Made by a program: the position numbers and the translations under genes | Notes under the pieces: model-generated | What the model was told of the DNA's origin: nothing | What the model saw: the letters and a program-made list of their open reading frames with translations, nothing else | Database searches by the model: none | Assembly: GCF_012396505.1 (NCBI RefSeq) | Contig: NZ_JAAXPN010000005.1 | Location: forward strand, 54,356-118,355 | Source: Periweissella fabalis | GTDB taxonomy: Bacteria; Bacillota; Bacilli; Lactobacillales; Lactobacillaceae | Length of the DNA stretch: 64,000 nucleotides | Direction of reading: 5' to 3' | In this document: piece by piece, positions 26,528-39,974 of the stretch | Layout of the letters: the number at the start of each line of letters is the position of its first letter | How positions within the stretch are numbered: position 1 is the stretch's first letter

Positions 26528-27874
26528 TTATAATCGTGCTTGTAATTCTTTTGTTTTTTCTTCATATCCAGGCTTACCAAGCAAGGCAAACATATTTGTT
26601 TTATACGCTTCAACGCCGGGTTGGTCAAATGGATTAATGCCGTTTAAGTAACCTGAAATACCGACTGCAATTTCAAAGAAATAGAATAAGTATCCTAATG
26701 AGAATTCGTCTTGTTTTTCAATTTCAACAATCATATTAGGCACTCCACCGTCAACGTGAGCCATAACAACGCCTTGCGCTGCAGTATCGTTAACATATGA
26801 CATGTTCTTACCTTGTAAGTAACCTAAACCATCTAAATCTTCATCAGCTACAGGGACAACATAATCACTAACTGGCGTTGCTATCTTAACAACTGTTTCC
26901 ATTAAATCACGACGACCATCTTGGATATATTGGCCTAGTGAATGCAAATCAGTTGAGTAATTAGCTGATGATGGGTAAATACCTTTATGATCTTTACCTT
27001 CAGATTCACCTTGCAATTGTTTCCACCATTCAGCAAAGTATTGTAAAGTAGGTTCCCAATTAGCAAGAATTTCTGTGGTATATCCTTTACGATATAAGAT
27101 GTTACGCATAGCGGCATATTGATAAGCACCATTAGTTTGTAAGTCTGGATCAGCGTAATCAGCTTGGGCTTGTCGTGCACCTGCCATTAACTCTTCGATG
27201 TTGGCTCCAGAAGCAGCAATTGGCAATAAACCACATGCAGTTAAGACTGTAAAGCGACCACCAACGGCATCAGGAACAACAAAAGTTTCGTAACCTTCGG
27301 CTTCAGCTTCACTCTTTAAAGCCCCACGTTTAGCATCAGTTGTAGCATAGATACGACTCTTAGCACCTTCTTGACCATATTTCTTTTCCAATAAATCTTT
27401 AAAAATACGGAAAGCAATTGCTGGTTCCGTAGTTGTACCAGATTTTGAAATAACATTAACTGAGAAATCACGATCACCAATTACTTTAATTAAATCATTA
27501 ATATAGGCTGGGCTAATTGAATTACCCGCGAATAAAACTTGTGGAAATTCACGTTGATCATCTGGTAAGTAATTATTATAGAATTCATGTAAAAAATCAA
27601 TTGCAGCACGTGAACCAAGATATGATCCACCAATTCCGATAACCACTAAAACTTTAGAATCGCTTTGAATTTTCTTAGCTGCAGCTTGAATACGGGCAAA
27701 TTCATCTTTATCATAATCAGTTGGCAAAGTAACCCAACCCGTAAAATCAGAACCTACACCTGTACCTTCGCGTAAATCACGGTCAACAGCATTAACCATT
27801 GTTTGCATTTGCGCAAGTTCGTGATCGTTAACAAAATTCTTAACGTTAGAATAATCAAATTTAATTCGTGCCAT
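26528..27874 (-). CDS. pgi: glucose-6-phosphate isomerase
   Basis: 448 residues, the length of the Gram-positive short form. It has [19 protein letters not shown] near residues 77-95, [12 protein letters not shown] near 139-150, and DQPGVEAYK near the C-terminus with the active-site lysine. It converts glucose 6-phosphate to fructose 6-phosphate in the cytoplasm. Monocistronic, behind its own promoter overlapped by a candidate cre site. Confidence 0.97.
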   Translation of the reverse strand: MARIKFDYSNVKNFVNDHELAQMQTMVNAVDRDLREGTGVGSDFTGWVTLPTDYDKDEFARIQAAAKKIQSDSKVLVVIGIGGSYLGSRAAIDFLHEFYNNYLPDDQREFPQVLFAGNSISPAYINDLIKVIGDRDFSVNVISKSGTTTEPAIAFRIFKDLLEKKYGQEGAKSRIYATTDAKRGALKSEAEAEGYETFVVPDAVGGRFTVLTACGLLPIAASGANIEELMAGARQAQADYADPDLQTNGAYQYAAMRNILYRKGYTTEILANWEPTLQYFAEWWKQLQGESEGKDHKGIYPSSANYSTDLHSLGQYIQDGRRDLMETVVKIATPVSDYVVPVADEDLDGLGYLQGKNMSYVNDTAAQGVVMAHVDGGVPNMIVEIEKQDEFSLGYLFYFFEIAVGISGYLNGINPFDQPGVEAYKTNMFALLGKPGYEEKTKELQARL

Positions 27875-27903
27875 TATGTGAAGCCTCCTAGATAATTAAG
27901 ATA

Positions 27904-27932
27904 CTTATATTATATTGTAAAAGCGCTTTCAA
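27904..27932 (-). promoter_or_regulatory. pgi promoter
   Basis: Minus-strand TTGAAA (27927-27932), 17 bases, TATAAG (27904-27909), ending 29 bases upstream of the pgi ATG. Confidence 0.75.
27918..27931. promoter_or_regulatory. candidate catabolite-responsive element (cre) at pgi
   Basis: Minus-strand TGAAAGCGCTTTTA matches the CcpA operator pattern TGNAANCGNTNNCA except for T at position 13. It overlaps the -35 box and spacer, a position that would block transcription. Confidence 0.6.
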
Positions 27933-28127
27933 AACCAGTGGTATAGTCCAATTTTTCGAAAAATTTGCGTTTTTTCAACATTTTCTTAATTTTAGCATAT
28001 TCTTATTACTTTGATTAATCAAAAAATTTTTTTCTTGCTAATTATAAATTAATAAAAAACCTAAAAAAGCTTTCATATCAACAACAATATACATTTTAAT
28101 TTTTTTATTATTTAAAAAATAAATAAT

Positions 28128-28170
28128 AAAAAAGCCGAACCATGTGCAAATAAAAGCGGTTCGGCTTTAA
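28128..28170 (-). terminator. terminator after camS
   Basis: Strong stem AAAGCCGAACC / GGTTCGGCTTT with a loop of about 17 bases followed by TTTTTATTATT on the minus strand. The remainder of the gap between pgi and camS (27933-28127) is A+T-rich with no gene visible. Confidence 0.85.
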
Positions 28171-28211
28171 TTATAAACTTAGCTGTTTCCAGTGAAACTG
28201 TAATATTATAC

Positions 28212-29363
28212 TTAATAGCTAGTAAATACGTGGCTTTCAAAATTCCGATCATTACTATTACGGCTTAAGAAAGCTTGAATACCATTGGCAGAGTTTATTG
28301 TGATATCAACTGGGACACCACTTGGTAGAAATTTAGGAGCAACTTGTGCTACGAAATTGGTGAAGCTAATAATTTCTGTTTGGCTATAAAACTGCGTTGT
28401 GATTGTCACGTGTTCGCCTTGAATTTTTTGATCTAAATACTGTGCTTGTGCAGTGATATCAGAAACTGTTGGGAAAAAATTTTCAACCTGTGATTGGAAA
28501 TTTTGAAAACTTTTACTATCGTTATTTGCAAAATCTTTTGTACTTGCACCTATCAATGGAAATACTTTATTTACCACATCTAATTTATTCCAGTTATCGA
28601 TTGTTGAACTCTTTGTTTGTGTGCTTGCATAAAAAGTCCCTCCAGATAAATTATCAGTCGGTGCTTGAACATACATGGCAACTACAATCGGTAAGTCACT
28701 TGAAATACCTCGAGTTTTACGTAAACGTTGTACAACTTGTTTGGCAACATCATTTCCATAATTTTGCATTGCGGCTTTACTAATATTTTGCTTAAAAGTC
28801 GCACCATATTGTTCTTTTTGATAGTAATCAATTGCGTTCATTGCAATCCCAATAGTAATCCCTTTGAGTACTAAATTGTCACCATTTTTTTGCATAAAGT
28901 CTTGTTCTTCAATTGACTGAACATAAATTGGATTACGACTATCATCTTTCTTACCGTTGTCTTTAGGATTTAAACCATTCGGATTATTTTTTGATTTTCG
29001 ACCTAACCAACTGCGTAACGTGCTACCACTTAAATACTGCCCTTCTTGAAAGATATAATTGGCTGGATCATAGAACTGTTTTGAAATATTTAATAGTCCA
29101 CCTTCAAAACTAGTTAAATTAAAAGTATTGTTCATTGTAGTAGCGGTCAGCCCACGTGCATTACTAGTCAAATAATGACCGTTTTTAATAACACCAGAAT
29201 ATTCACTTTTGGAAATTTGCCCAGTTGTCTGTACTCCGGCTTGGTTTGAATTTGTACTTGCTGTTCCACCACCAGTAGAACTACCAATATTTCCACACGC
29301 TGCTAACAACGCTGCCATTGCAACACCACCAACTAGCATTGTAATTTTTTTAAATCTTGCCAT
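28212..29363 (-). CDS. camS: CamS family sex-pheromone-type lipoprotein
   Basis: 383 residues. The N-terminal signal peptide has lipobox LAAC, placing the lipidated Cys at residue 23, followed by a Ser/Thr/Gly-rich linker. The mature protein matches CamS, whose cleaved signal peptide yields the cAM373 pheromone in enterococci and staphylococci; the function of the mature lipoprotein is unknown. It ends the pcrA-ligA-camS operon, 9 bases after ligA, a common arrangement in Firmicutes. Confidence 0.9.
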   Translation of the reverse strand: MARFKKITMLVGGVAMAALLAACGNIGSSTGGGTASTNSNQAGVQTTGQISKSEYSGVIKNGHYLTSNARGLTATTMNNTFNLTSFEGGLLNISKQFYDPANYIFQEGQYLSGSTLRSWLGRKSKNNPNGLNPKDNGKKDDSRNPIYVQSIEEQDFMQKNGDNLVLKGITIGIAMNAIDYYQKEQYGATFKQNISKAAMQNYGNDVAKQVVQRLRKTRGISSDLPIVVAMYVQAPTDNLSGGTFYASTQTKSSTIDNWNKLDVVNKVFPLIGASTKDFANNDSKSFQNFQSQVENFFPTVSDITAQAQYLDQKIQGEHVTITTQFYSQTEIISFTNFVAQVAPKFLPSGVPVDITINSANGIQAFLSRNSNDRNFESHVFTSY

Positions 29364-29372
29364 TAAACTAAT

Positions 29373-33670
<4,298 letters not shown>

Positions 33671-33727
33671 GAATTGTTCCTCCACACATCAACTTGTCTC
33701 GCCAAAATAAAAATGGCATCTCATTTA

Positions 33728-36544
33728 TTATTGTACCAAATATTCCCACAAATGCATTGGCACATCCGTATTTAATACCAATTCAAAACGGACAACTGGT
33801 TGCATTTTTTGCGTACGTTGATTTAATAATTCCGTCGCGTAGGTTGCTTGTTGATCAACTGTAACTGGGCCTAAATAATAAAACGCTGCACCTTCATCAT
33901 CTGATTTCTTAACAAATAATGGTACGAAAATATTACGTTTTTGGGCATCAAATAATGCTGCTTCAACTGGTGAACTTAACGTTCGATTGGCTTTACTATA
34001 AAATGGTAACCGATTGGGTGCGATAAAATTATTATCATATGTGAGTGCCGTTGCTGCTTGACCACTTTTTTCAACTGTGACAAAAATTGGTAAGGTTTGC
34101 GTGGGCACATCATACTTATATCCTCCAATATCAATACTTGGTAAATCACTCGCCCAGTTCAATAGCCGGACGACATCTTTACGGCGATATTTTTGATATA
34201 ACGTAAATTGATTTTGTCTATCATTACTTGCACTAATCATTAATAATCCCACTTCAATCACATCTAATAACATTATTTGTTCTAAATCATTAAATAATCG
34301 TGGTAATTGCCATGTATCGCCTATCACATCAACGATTGATTGCTCCCCATATTTACGCCGATCAATCGCGGTGAAATAATCTTTGATGCCTAAGACATTA
34401 ATGATTGAATTTAACGTGGCTTGGTCATGATACTCATCTTCTAGAATAGTTAATACTTCCATTGTTGTTAATGGGCCTTGTTTTAATAATGCTTTTAAAA
34501 TTAATAATTCATGGCGCCGCTGACCAAATGCCAATTCCTGACTAATAAATTGGAGCCACGCAGTAAAATCAGGTGCTAACTCAGGTGCAACTGTCCCCGT
34601 CATTTTACTAACAAAGGCCGGATACATTTTGAACTTATTGAGAATTAGCCGGACATCCATTTGATTACTTTGATAAACTTCCACCAGCGTTGGTAGCCGG
34701 CCAAAACGATTACATAACGCTTGAAATTGCTGTTTTAATTCCGTAATCTTGTCAAATTTAACAGCCGTCACCGCTTGTAAAATTTGTTGGGCGGCAATTG
34801 CTTCAAAATTAATCGTTGAAAGGCCACTTATTTGTGGTTGTAAAACTTGTAATCGTAAATGATCTTTATCAGTAATTGTGCCTGTTTCAAAAGCTTGGGG
34901 AATTAAATAGTTATTTTGGTAATTACCAATAAAATCAATCACTGTTAAATAGTCTTTGCCGCCAAATTTACGTAACCCGCGGCCTAATTGTTGTAAAAAG
35001 ATTATCTTAGATTGGGTGCTACGTAACATCACAATTTGGTTAACTGATGGAATATCAATCCCTTCGTTAAATATATCAACCGCAATTAAATACGTTAATG
35101 TCCCAGCTTCCAACGCTGCCACCGCTTCCTCACGGACACCATTACTTGATTGGGAACTTAAAAATTGACTCGCCAAGCCCCTTTCAGTTAACTTAGCGGC
35201 CAAAATCTCCCCTTCTTCAATCCGACTGACAAAAATTAAGCCCCGTAATTGTTCACCAGCATAGCCATAATAATTTGTTTTGGTAATTAAATGTTCGACC
35301 CGTTCATCGGCTACCAAATATTTTAAAGCCGTTAAATCCGTAATTAATTCACCATCTACTTGGTAATCTGCGACCCCAATATAATTAAATGGCACTAACA
35401 TATCGGCTGCTAAGGCATCGGCCAATGAAATTTCATATGCTAAATTATAATCAAATAGTTCATATACATTAAAGCCATCTGTCCGTTCAGGAGTAGCAGT
35501 AATCCCTAACATAAAGCTTGGCTTAAAATACGTAAACAATTGTTGATATGATGGTGCTTTGGCTCGATGGGTTTCATCGATAACAATATAATCAAATGCA
35601 GTTGCATCAAACTCAGCATAATGCTTGGTTAAAGTCTGAATTGATGCAAAGACAAATCGTGTCGAACTGGTATGTTGGCTACCACTATAAATCCCAAATG
35701 TATCTTCTGTAGTGGTAAAAATCCGTTTAAAAGTCGTCATTGCCTGTTGTAATAATTGTTCCCGGTGAGCAATAAACAATACCCGTTTTGGTTGAACTTG
35801 TTGAATATCAAATGCCGCTAAATATGTTTTCCCTGTTCCGGTTGCTGATACCACCAAAGCCCGTTTAGCAGCCTGCTTCCGTAACGCTTGGAGCGCCGTC
35901 AAAGCGGCCACTTGCATTTTATTTGGGGTAACCTTTGGATCTTCTCTCACAAATGGCTTAGTAGGTAATGGCGCTTGATATTGCACGGTATATTCGGCTA
36001 ACCACGCCGGTGTTAACGGCACGGCTTGGCTACTTAATTGCGCTAAGGCATGTTGAAATTGTTGGGTAAAGGCTCCTTCCGTTAATGAACTTAACTTAAC
36101 CGTCCATTCTAAGTTAGTTTTTAAGGCGGTGGCGGTTAAATTCCCACTACCAACCAAAATCGTATGGTGTTGTGCATGTTTAATATAATATGCCTTAGTA
36201 TGAAAGGCATTTTCTGTTACAATTTCGACTTCGATATTTGGTATTTTTAAAAGTTCAGCAAACATTTTAGGTTGATTAAATCCTAAATATGTTGAGGTAA
36301 TAATTTTCCCTTTAACTCCTCGTAATGCCAAATCAGCTAACTTTGTTTTGAGCATTAAAAGCCCACCTTCAGTGATAAAGGCGACTGCAAAAATAAATGT
36401 CTCAGCCGTCGCTAATTCATTATTTAAACAATCGCCTAAATTAAAGTCAGTATTTGTAATTAAAGTTGGTGTTAAAGGACTTTGAAAATTCGTTTGAGCA
36501 TTTACCATTCCATGCGTCAAACTTGCTAATAAATCCTTTTGCAT
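33728..36544 (-). CDS. PLD-nuclease / SF2 DEAD-box helicase / DUF3427 fusion protein
   Basis: 938 residues. An N-terminal phospholipase-D-like domain has HTK (His115, Lys117) and GSGNLT near 132-137. The helicase core has ATGTGKT near 234-240, DETH near 323-326, GITATPERTDGF, and QQLGRGLRKFGG (motif VI). The C-terminal third is a DUF3427 domain, with an intervening helical part. The combination suggests a nucleic-acid translocase with a single nuclease half-site; its role is unknown, and related architectures occur in DNA repair and phage-defence settings. The gene looks visibly richer in G+C than its neighbours. It ends the four-gene operon that starts at 38086. Confidence 0.88.
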   Translation of the reverse strand: MQKDLLASLTHGMVNAQTNFQSPLTPTLITNTDFNLGDCLNNELATAETFIFAVAFITEGGLLMLKTKLADLALRGVKGKIITSTYLGFNQPKMFAELLKIPNIEVEIVTENAFHTKAYYIKHAQHHTILVGSGNLTATALKTNLEWTVKLSSLTEGAFTQQFQHALAQLSSQAVPLTPAWLAEYTVQYQAPLPTKPFVREDPKVTPNKMQVAALTALQALRKQAAKRALVVSATGTGKTYLAAFDIQQVQPKRVLFIAHREQLLQQAMTTFKRIFTTTEDTFGIYSGSQHTSSTRFVFASIQTLTKHYAEFDATAFDYIVIDETHRAKAPSYQQLFTYFKPSFMLGITATPERTDGFNVYELFDYNLAYEISLADALAADMLVPFNYIGVADYQVDGELITDLTALKYLVADERVEHLITKTNYYGYAGEQLRGLIFVSRIEEGEILAAKLTERGLASQFLSSQSSNGVREEAVAALEAGTLTYLIAVDIFNEGIDIPSVNQIVMLRSTQSKIIFLQQLGRGLRKFGGKDYLTVIDFIGNYQNNYLIPQAFETGTITDKDHLRLQVLQPQISGLSTINFEAIAAQQILQAVTAVKFDKITELKQQFQALCNRFGRLPTLVEVYQSNQMDVRLILNKFKMYPAFVSKMTGTVAPELAPDFTAWLQFISQELAFGQRRHELLILKALLKQGPLTTMEVLTILEDEYHDQATLNSIINVLGIKDYFTAIDRRKYGEQSIVDVIGDTWQLPRLFNDLEQIMLLDVIEVGLLMISASNDRQNQFTLYQKYRRKDVVRLLNWASDLPSIDIGGYKYDVPTQTLPIFVTVEKSGQAATALTYDNNFIAPNRLPFYSKANRTLSSPVEAALFDAQKRNIFVPLFVKKSDDEGAAFYYLGPVTVDQQATYATELLNQRTQKMQPVVRFELVLNTDVPMHLWEYLVQ

Positions 36545-36556
36545 ATCTTTCTCCGA

Positions 36557-37252
36557 TCACATGAATAATAAACTGACAATTGTAATAATCATTGCCACAG
36601 TATTATTGAGCATATGTACTGCGATTGACATCTTTATCTGACCACTCTTTTTGAATGTATATGCCAAAATCATCCCCATGGTTGCATACAAGGCAAAACT
36701 AATAGGATTGCTACTTGCATGCCCTAATGAAAATATAATGCCACTTAAAACAACATTAAGCCACCAAGCTCGGTGTTTAAAAAAATAATTAATAACAATT
36801 CCTCGAAATATAAACTCCTCTACAAATGGAGCAATGAAGGCCCCTGCAAAACCAAAAACAATTAACGTTACTACGTTACTCGATAGTAGACTATTGATAT
36901 TGGCTTGATTCTCTGTTGAACCACTATTAAAAACAATTTTCATAAAATAATTAAAGACAATATTTAAAACTAATATTAATCCATACGTTTTAAAAACGGT
37001 ATTAATCTCTTCACTAGAAAAACGTTTAAATTGCGGTTTAGAAAGGTTAGGCTTTAAAATCCACCATCCTAGTACTGCAATCCCGATATATACCACTAAA
37101 AATAATATCGCTGCAATATAAATTACCCCTGGAGTCTTTTGAAAAAGACCACCAATTTGTAGAATACTTGGTACAAATAATACTAAAAGAAACATCCCAA
37201 TTAATATTAAAATTCTGGTAATAATGGTTAATTGATCACCGGTTCTTTTCAT
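36557..37252 (-). CDS. CPBP family intramembrane metalloprotease
   Basis: 231 residues with about seven membrane helices. The CPBP (Abi/CAAX) motifs are present: EEFIFRG (EExxxR) near residues 145-151 and LGHASSNP near 178-185. Family members include bacteriocin self-immunity proteins and prenyl-protein proteases. The frame opens at 37300, but the preferred ATG at 37252 overlaps the upstream small gene by 17 bases. It lies 12 bases before the PLD-helicase gene in a four-gene operon. Confidence 0.82.
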   Translation of the reverse strand: MKRTGDQLTIITRILILIGMFLLVLFVPSILQIGGLFQKTPGVIYIAAILFLVVYIGIAVLGWWILKPNLSKPQFKRFSSEEINTVFKTYGLILVLNIVFNYFMKIVFNSGSTENQANINSLLSSNVVTLIVFGFAGAFIAPFVEEFIFRGIVINYFFKHRAWWLNVVLSGIIFSLGHASSNPISFALYATMGMILAYTFKKSGQIKMSIAVHMLNNTVAMIITIVSLLFM

Positions 37253-37454
37253 CCTGTTCACGCTCACTTTCCAATTTTGCTTTCTGCAACCAATAAACAA
37301 TCCATGTCATTAAGCCACTAAGTAAAATAAATAAAATTCCATATATTAAAATTAAGAGGCCAGTACTTAAATGATAGTAAATGCCTAGAATTGTCGCTAC
37401 AATAAACATACTAATAATTATTAAGCCAACAAAAATTTGAATTACAACCTTCAC
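37236..37454 (-). CDS. small two-helix membrane protein
   Basis: 72 residues, not recognised: two hydrophobic helices (about 3-26 and 32-56) and a charged tail ESEREQDEKNR that would face the cytoplasm. It starts with GTG, which overlaps the upstream stop codon (TAGTG) and has GAGGGG in front, so it is clearly translated with its neighbours. Confidence 0.7.
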   Translation of the reverse strand: MKVVIQIFVGLIIISMFIVATILGIYYHLSTGLLILIYGILFILLSGLMTWIVYWLQKAKLESEREQDEKNR

Positions 37455-38086
37455 TAATATTCCCCTCTTACTTGTTCATTAAAAATTGTACGCATTAATG
37501 CTGCATACTCATGCGTTTGAAAAGATGATAGCCTTAAGTAATTAATTTGTTCAAGTCGACATGTTAACGTCCAAAGTGAACTCAAATCATAATCATCCAC
37601 ATAATTAACTTGAACATCTTCATGGTCTAATTGCTTAATGTAACCAGTCACTGTTGCGTCTAACTGAGCATCATCAGTAAAACCAATCGTTAAAACTTGT
37701 CTTTGTTGAAAAGCAGATTGTAAAAAAGTCCACAAAAAATTGATTTGCGTTAAATCAATCTTGCTAATTAATGCGTCAACTTTCCAAATATCATAATAGC
37801 CTTCTATTTGAGCTAATTTAATTCTAACATTCAATGCCCACAAGTAATCTGATTGCGTTTCTATATTATAAATATCCGCTCGATTAATTAATAATAAACC
37901 GTTTATCTTACCATCTGGATCAATTCCTTTAACCATGCAAAACTGGCTATCATATGCAACAACCACGCCAATTGTATACGTGTCAGGGCTAACAAAATGA
38001 TGAATTTCAACTAGCTGCTGTGCTTCTTGTAAGTTTTTAATACTTTCTGAATTTACTATCACTACTTTATTGACTACTGGCAACAT
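37454..38086 (-). CDS. hypothetical protein with two similar beta-rich halves
   Basis: 210 residues, not recognised. Soluble, acidic, no signal peptide. The segment TYTIGVVVAYDSQFCMVKGIDPDG...LLINRADIYNIE (about 36-77) and the later TVTGYIKQLDHEDVQVNYVDDYD...LTCRLEQINYLRL (about 145-190) share a turn-strand pattern, ending in a similar I-x-Y/L signature. That is compatible with a duplicated small beta barrel (inference). It opens the operon leading to the CPBP protease and PLD-helicase. Confidence 0.65.
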   Translation of the reverse strand: MLPVVNKVVIVNSESIKNLQEAQQLVEIHHFVSPDTYTIGVVVAYDSQFCMVKGIDPDGKINGLLLINRADIYNIETQSDYLWALNVRIKLAQIEGYYDIWKVDALISKIDLTQINFLWTFLQSAFQQRQVLTIGFTDDAQLDATVTGYIKQLDHEDVQVNYVDDYDLSSLWTLTCRLEQINYLRLSSFQTHEYAALMRTIFNEQVRGEY

Positions 38087-38475
38087 TTTTATTTCAAGCT
38101 CCAGTAGGTACTCCTTTATTATTTGTTTTGTTACTAGCTATACTCGTACCCGTAACTATGATTTATCATTCTAGCCGTGCCATTAGCTGTTATAAAAAAT
38201 TGCATGTTATGCCGGCTAATTACGTATATATAATTATACTTAACAAATGGCTATCTAATTAATCCGTCAATATTTAGCATTATATCTAACTAACTTTTAT
38301 TTTATACATAATTAACCTTCACTTTCTATTTTATTTTAACAAACGTTAATCATCCCCGCTATCTAGATAGCTTTAAATTTACTATCCACAAAATTCAAGT
38401 TTTTTCATATATATAAACGCTATGGTATAATAAGCTTTATAAACTGAAATTATTTAATTTTATAGGAGGCATTTC
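38087..38475. other. 388-base A+T-rich intergenic region between divergent genes
   Basis: Holds the start regions of the leftward operon (from 38086) and of mscL. A minus-strand TATAAT near 38235 and the mscL -10 at 38426 are the only promoter-like elements. A perfect 14-bp palindrome GCTATCTAGATAGC lies at 38358-38371. No open frame or RNA gene could be supported. Confidence 0.5.
38403..38431 (+). promoter_or_regulatory. probable mscL promoter
   Basis: TATAAT at 38426-38431, with a poor -35 (TTTCAT) 17 bases upstream; 44 bases before the mscL ATG. Confidence 0.5.
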
Positions 38476-38868
38476 ATGCTCAAAGAATTCAAAACATTCC
38501 TTCTTCGTGGTAACGTTCTTGACTTAGCTGTGGGGGTTATTATTGGGACTGCTTTAACAGCTATTGTTAAAGCTTTGTCATCAGGGATTATTTTGCCTTT
38601 AGTTAACTTATTTATGTTCAAAATTGACTTAAGTAAATTAAAATTTAGTATTGGCCAAGCAACGTTCCAAATTGGACCTGTCCTTGAAGCTGTTATTTCA
38701 TTTGTAATTACTGGGTTTGTATTATTTATCCTAGTTAAAACTGTTAATACATTCTTCATGAAGAAAAAAGATGAAGAAGAAGTAACTGTAAACGAAGAAT
38801 TAGATACACTACAAGAAATTCGTGATTTATTAAAAGCACAAAATACTAATAGTATTGAAAAGCACTAA
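38476..38868 (+). CDS. mscL: large-conductance mechanosensitive channel MscL
   Basis: 130 residues. It begins MLKEFKTFLLRGNVLDLAVGVIIG with the pore helix, has a second membrane span near 70-95 and a charged C-terminal bundle (EELDTLQEIRDLL). It opens on membrane tension to release solutes during hypo-osmotic shock. GGAGG precedes the ATG. Confidence 0.97.
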   Translation: MLKEFKTFLLRGNVLDLAVGVIIGTALTAIVKALSSGIILPLVNLFMFKIDLSKLKFSIGQATFQIGPVLEAVISFVITGFVLFILVKTVNTFFMKKKDEEEVTVNEELDTLQEIRDLLKAQNTNSIEKH

Positions 38869-38888
38869 ATTTCTATTTTATCTAAACA

Positions 38889-38930
38889 AGTAAAAAGCGG
38901 TGGGGAAATTTTCTCTGTCGTTTTTTTCTT
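38889..38930 (+). terminator. terminator after mscL
   Basis: Hairpin AAAAAGCGGTGGGGAA / TTCTCTGTCGTTTTTTT, containing several G-U pairs, with a T run on the plus strand. Confidence 0.55.
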
Positions 38931-38976
38931 TCATTTTAACTATCGACGTATTTTCTTTTATGGAGTTTGCTATAAT

Positions 38977-39444
38977 ATGGACATGAAAACTTTTAAAATT
39001 AATAATTCTGAAACTACCCAAGCTTTAGGCCAACGTCTTGGTCAAATTGTTAGCCCTGGGGATGTCATCCTTTTGGATGGTGATCTTGGTGCTGGTAAAA
39101 CAACTTTTACTAAAGGCATTGCACTTGGCCTAGGTATCCAACGTAACATCAAAAGTCCAACTTTTACCATTATTAGAGAATATAAAACTGGACGTCTCCC
39201 ACTCTATCATATGGATGTTTATCGACTTGAAGATGGTGGTGGCGATGAACTTGGTCTTGATGAGTACTTTAATGGTAATGGTGTTTGTGTTATTGAATGG
39301 TCACAGTTTGTAGCCAATGAATTACCCAAAAATCATCTAACAATTTCATTTAAACGTGATGACAGCAATTTAGATTCAACCAATCGTACAATTACAATCA
39401 CCGCTTCTGATGCACATTATGAAGGAATGATGGCTCAATTATGA
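38977..39444 (+). CDS. tsaE: tRNA threonylcarbamoyladenosine biosynthesis ATPase TsaE
   Basis: 155 residues. P-loop GDLGAGKTTF near residues 35-44, KSPTFTIIREY near 60-70 and the IEWSQ motif. It works with TsaB and TsaD (both at 51.5-54.3 kb here) to make t6A37 in ANN-decoding tRNAs. A GGAG lies 11 bases before the ATG; Met3 is an alternative start. A TATAAT hexamer directly abuts the start codon. Confidence 0.95.
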   Translation: MDMKTFKINNSETTQALGQRLGQIVSPGDVILLDGDLGAGKTTFTKGIALGLGIQRNIKSPTFTIIREYKTGRLPLYHMDVYRLEDGGGDELGLDEYFNGNGVCVIEWSQFVANELPKNHLTISFKRDDSNLDSTNRTITITASDAHYEGMMAQL

Positions 39445-39953
39445 CAACTAACCAAACTGAAGTAAGTATCCGGCCAGCGATACCAACTGATGCTGCCGCT
39501 CTATTAGAATTGCTTAAACAGCTCCAAACAGAAAGCTCAACTTTTGAAGTCGCAAATAACCTTAATGAATTAACGATTGCAAAAGAGACTCATCAAATCG
39601 AATTAATCCAAGCAACTACGACTAATATTATTTTAGTTGCTGCTCTTGATGATCAGCTTATCGGGGTAGCAACTGCTATTGAACGCAATGATCATTCTAA
39701 TACAAGTGAATTAGGCGTTGCTGTACTTAAAGAATTCTATAACAACGGTCTTGGTACTGCATTGGTTGATGAGCTTATCTATTGGGCTGAATCATATAGT
39801 ACCCTAGACAAACTTGTATTAACTGTTTTAAACAATAATACTGCTGCAATTAAAATCTATGAAAAATTAGGTTTTGAAGATAATGATATTCAACCTGATA
39901 TTGTTACTAACTTGCGTGCGATGACTTATGATTTAGCCCCATTAATCGGCTAA
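39441..39953 (+). CDS. GNAT family N-acetyltransferase
   Basis: 170 residues. Motif A is ELGVAVLKEFYNNGLGTALVDELI near residues 92-115, with the acetyl-CoA loop at NNGLGT, followed by NNNTAAIKIYEKLGF typical of GNATs. The acceptor is unknown. The start overlaps the tsaE stop (ATGA), so the two are coupled. Confidence 0.88.
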   Translation: MTTNQTEVSIRPAIPTDAAALLELLKQLQTESSTFEVANNLNELTIAKETHQIELIQATTTNIILVAALDDQLIGVATAIERNDHSNTSELGVAVLKEFYNNGLGTALVDELIYWAESYSTLDKLVLTVLNNNTAAIKIYEKLGFEDNDIQPDIVTNLRAMTYDLAPLIG

Positions 39954-39974
39954 TTATTTTTGGAGGCTTTTTAA

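Noticed and set aside
38358..38371. 14-bp palindrome GCTATCTAGATAGC upstream of mscL as an operator
   Set aside because: A single A+T-rich palindrome with no second copy and no known regulator match; not enough to call.
38087..38475. Small RNA or short gene in the 388-base gap
   Set aside because: No open frame with a ribosome binding site and no stable hairpin followed by a T run could be found by eye.
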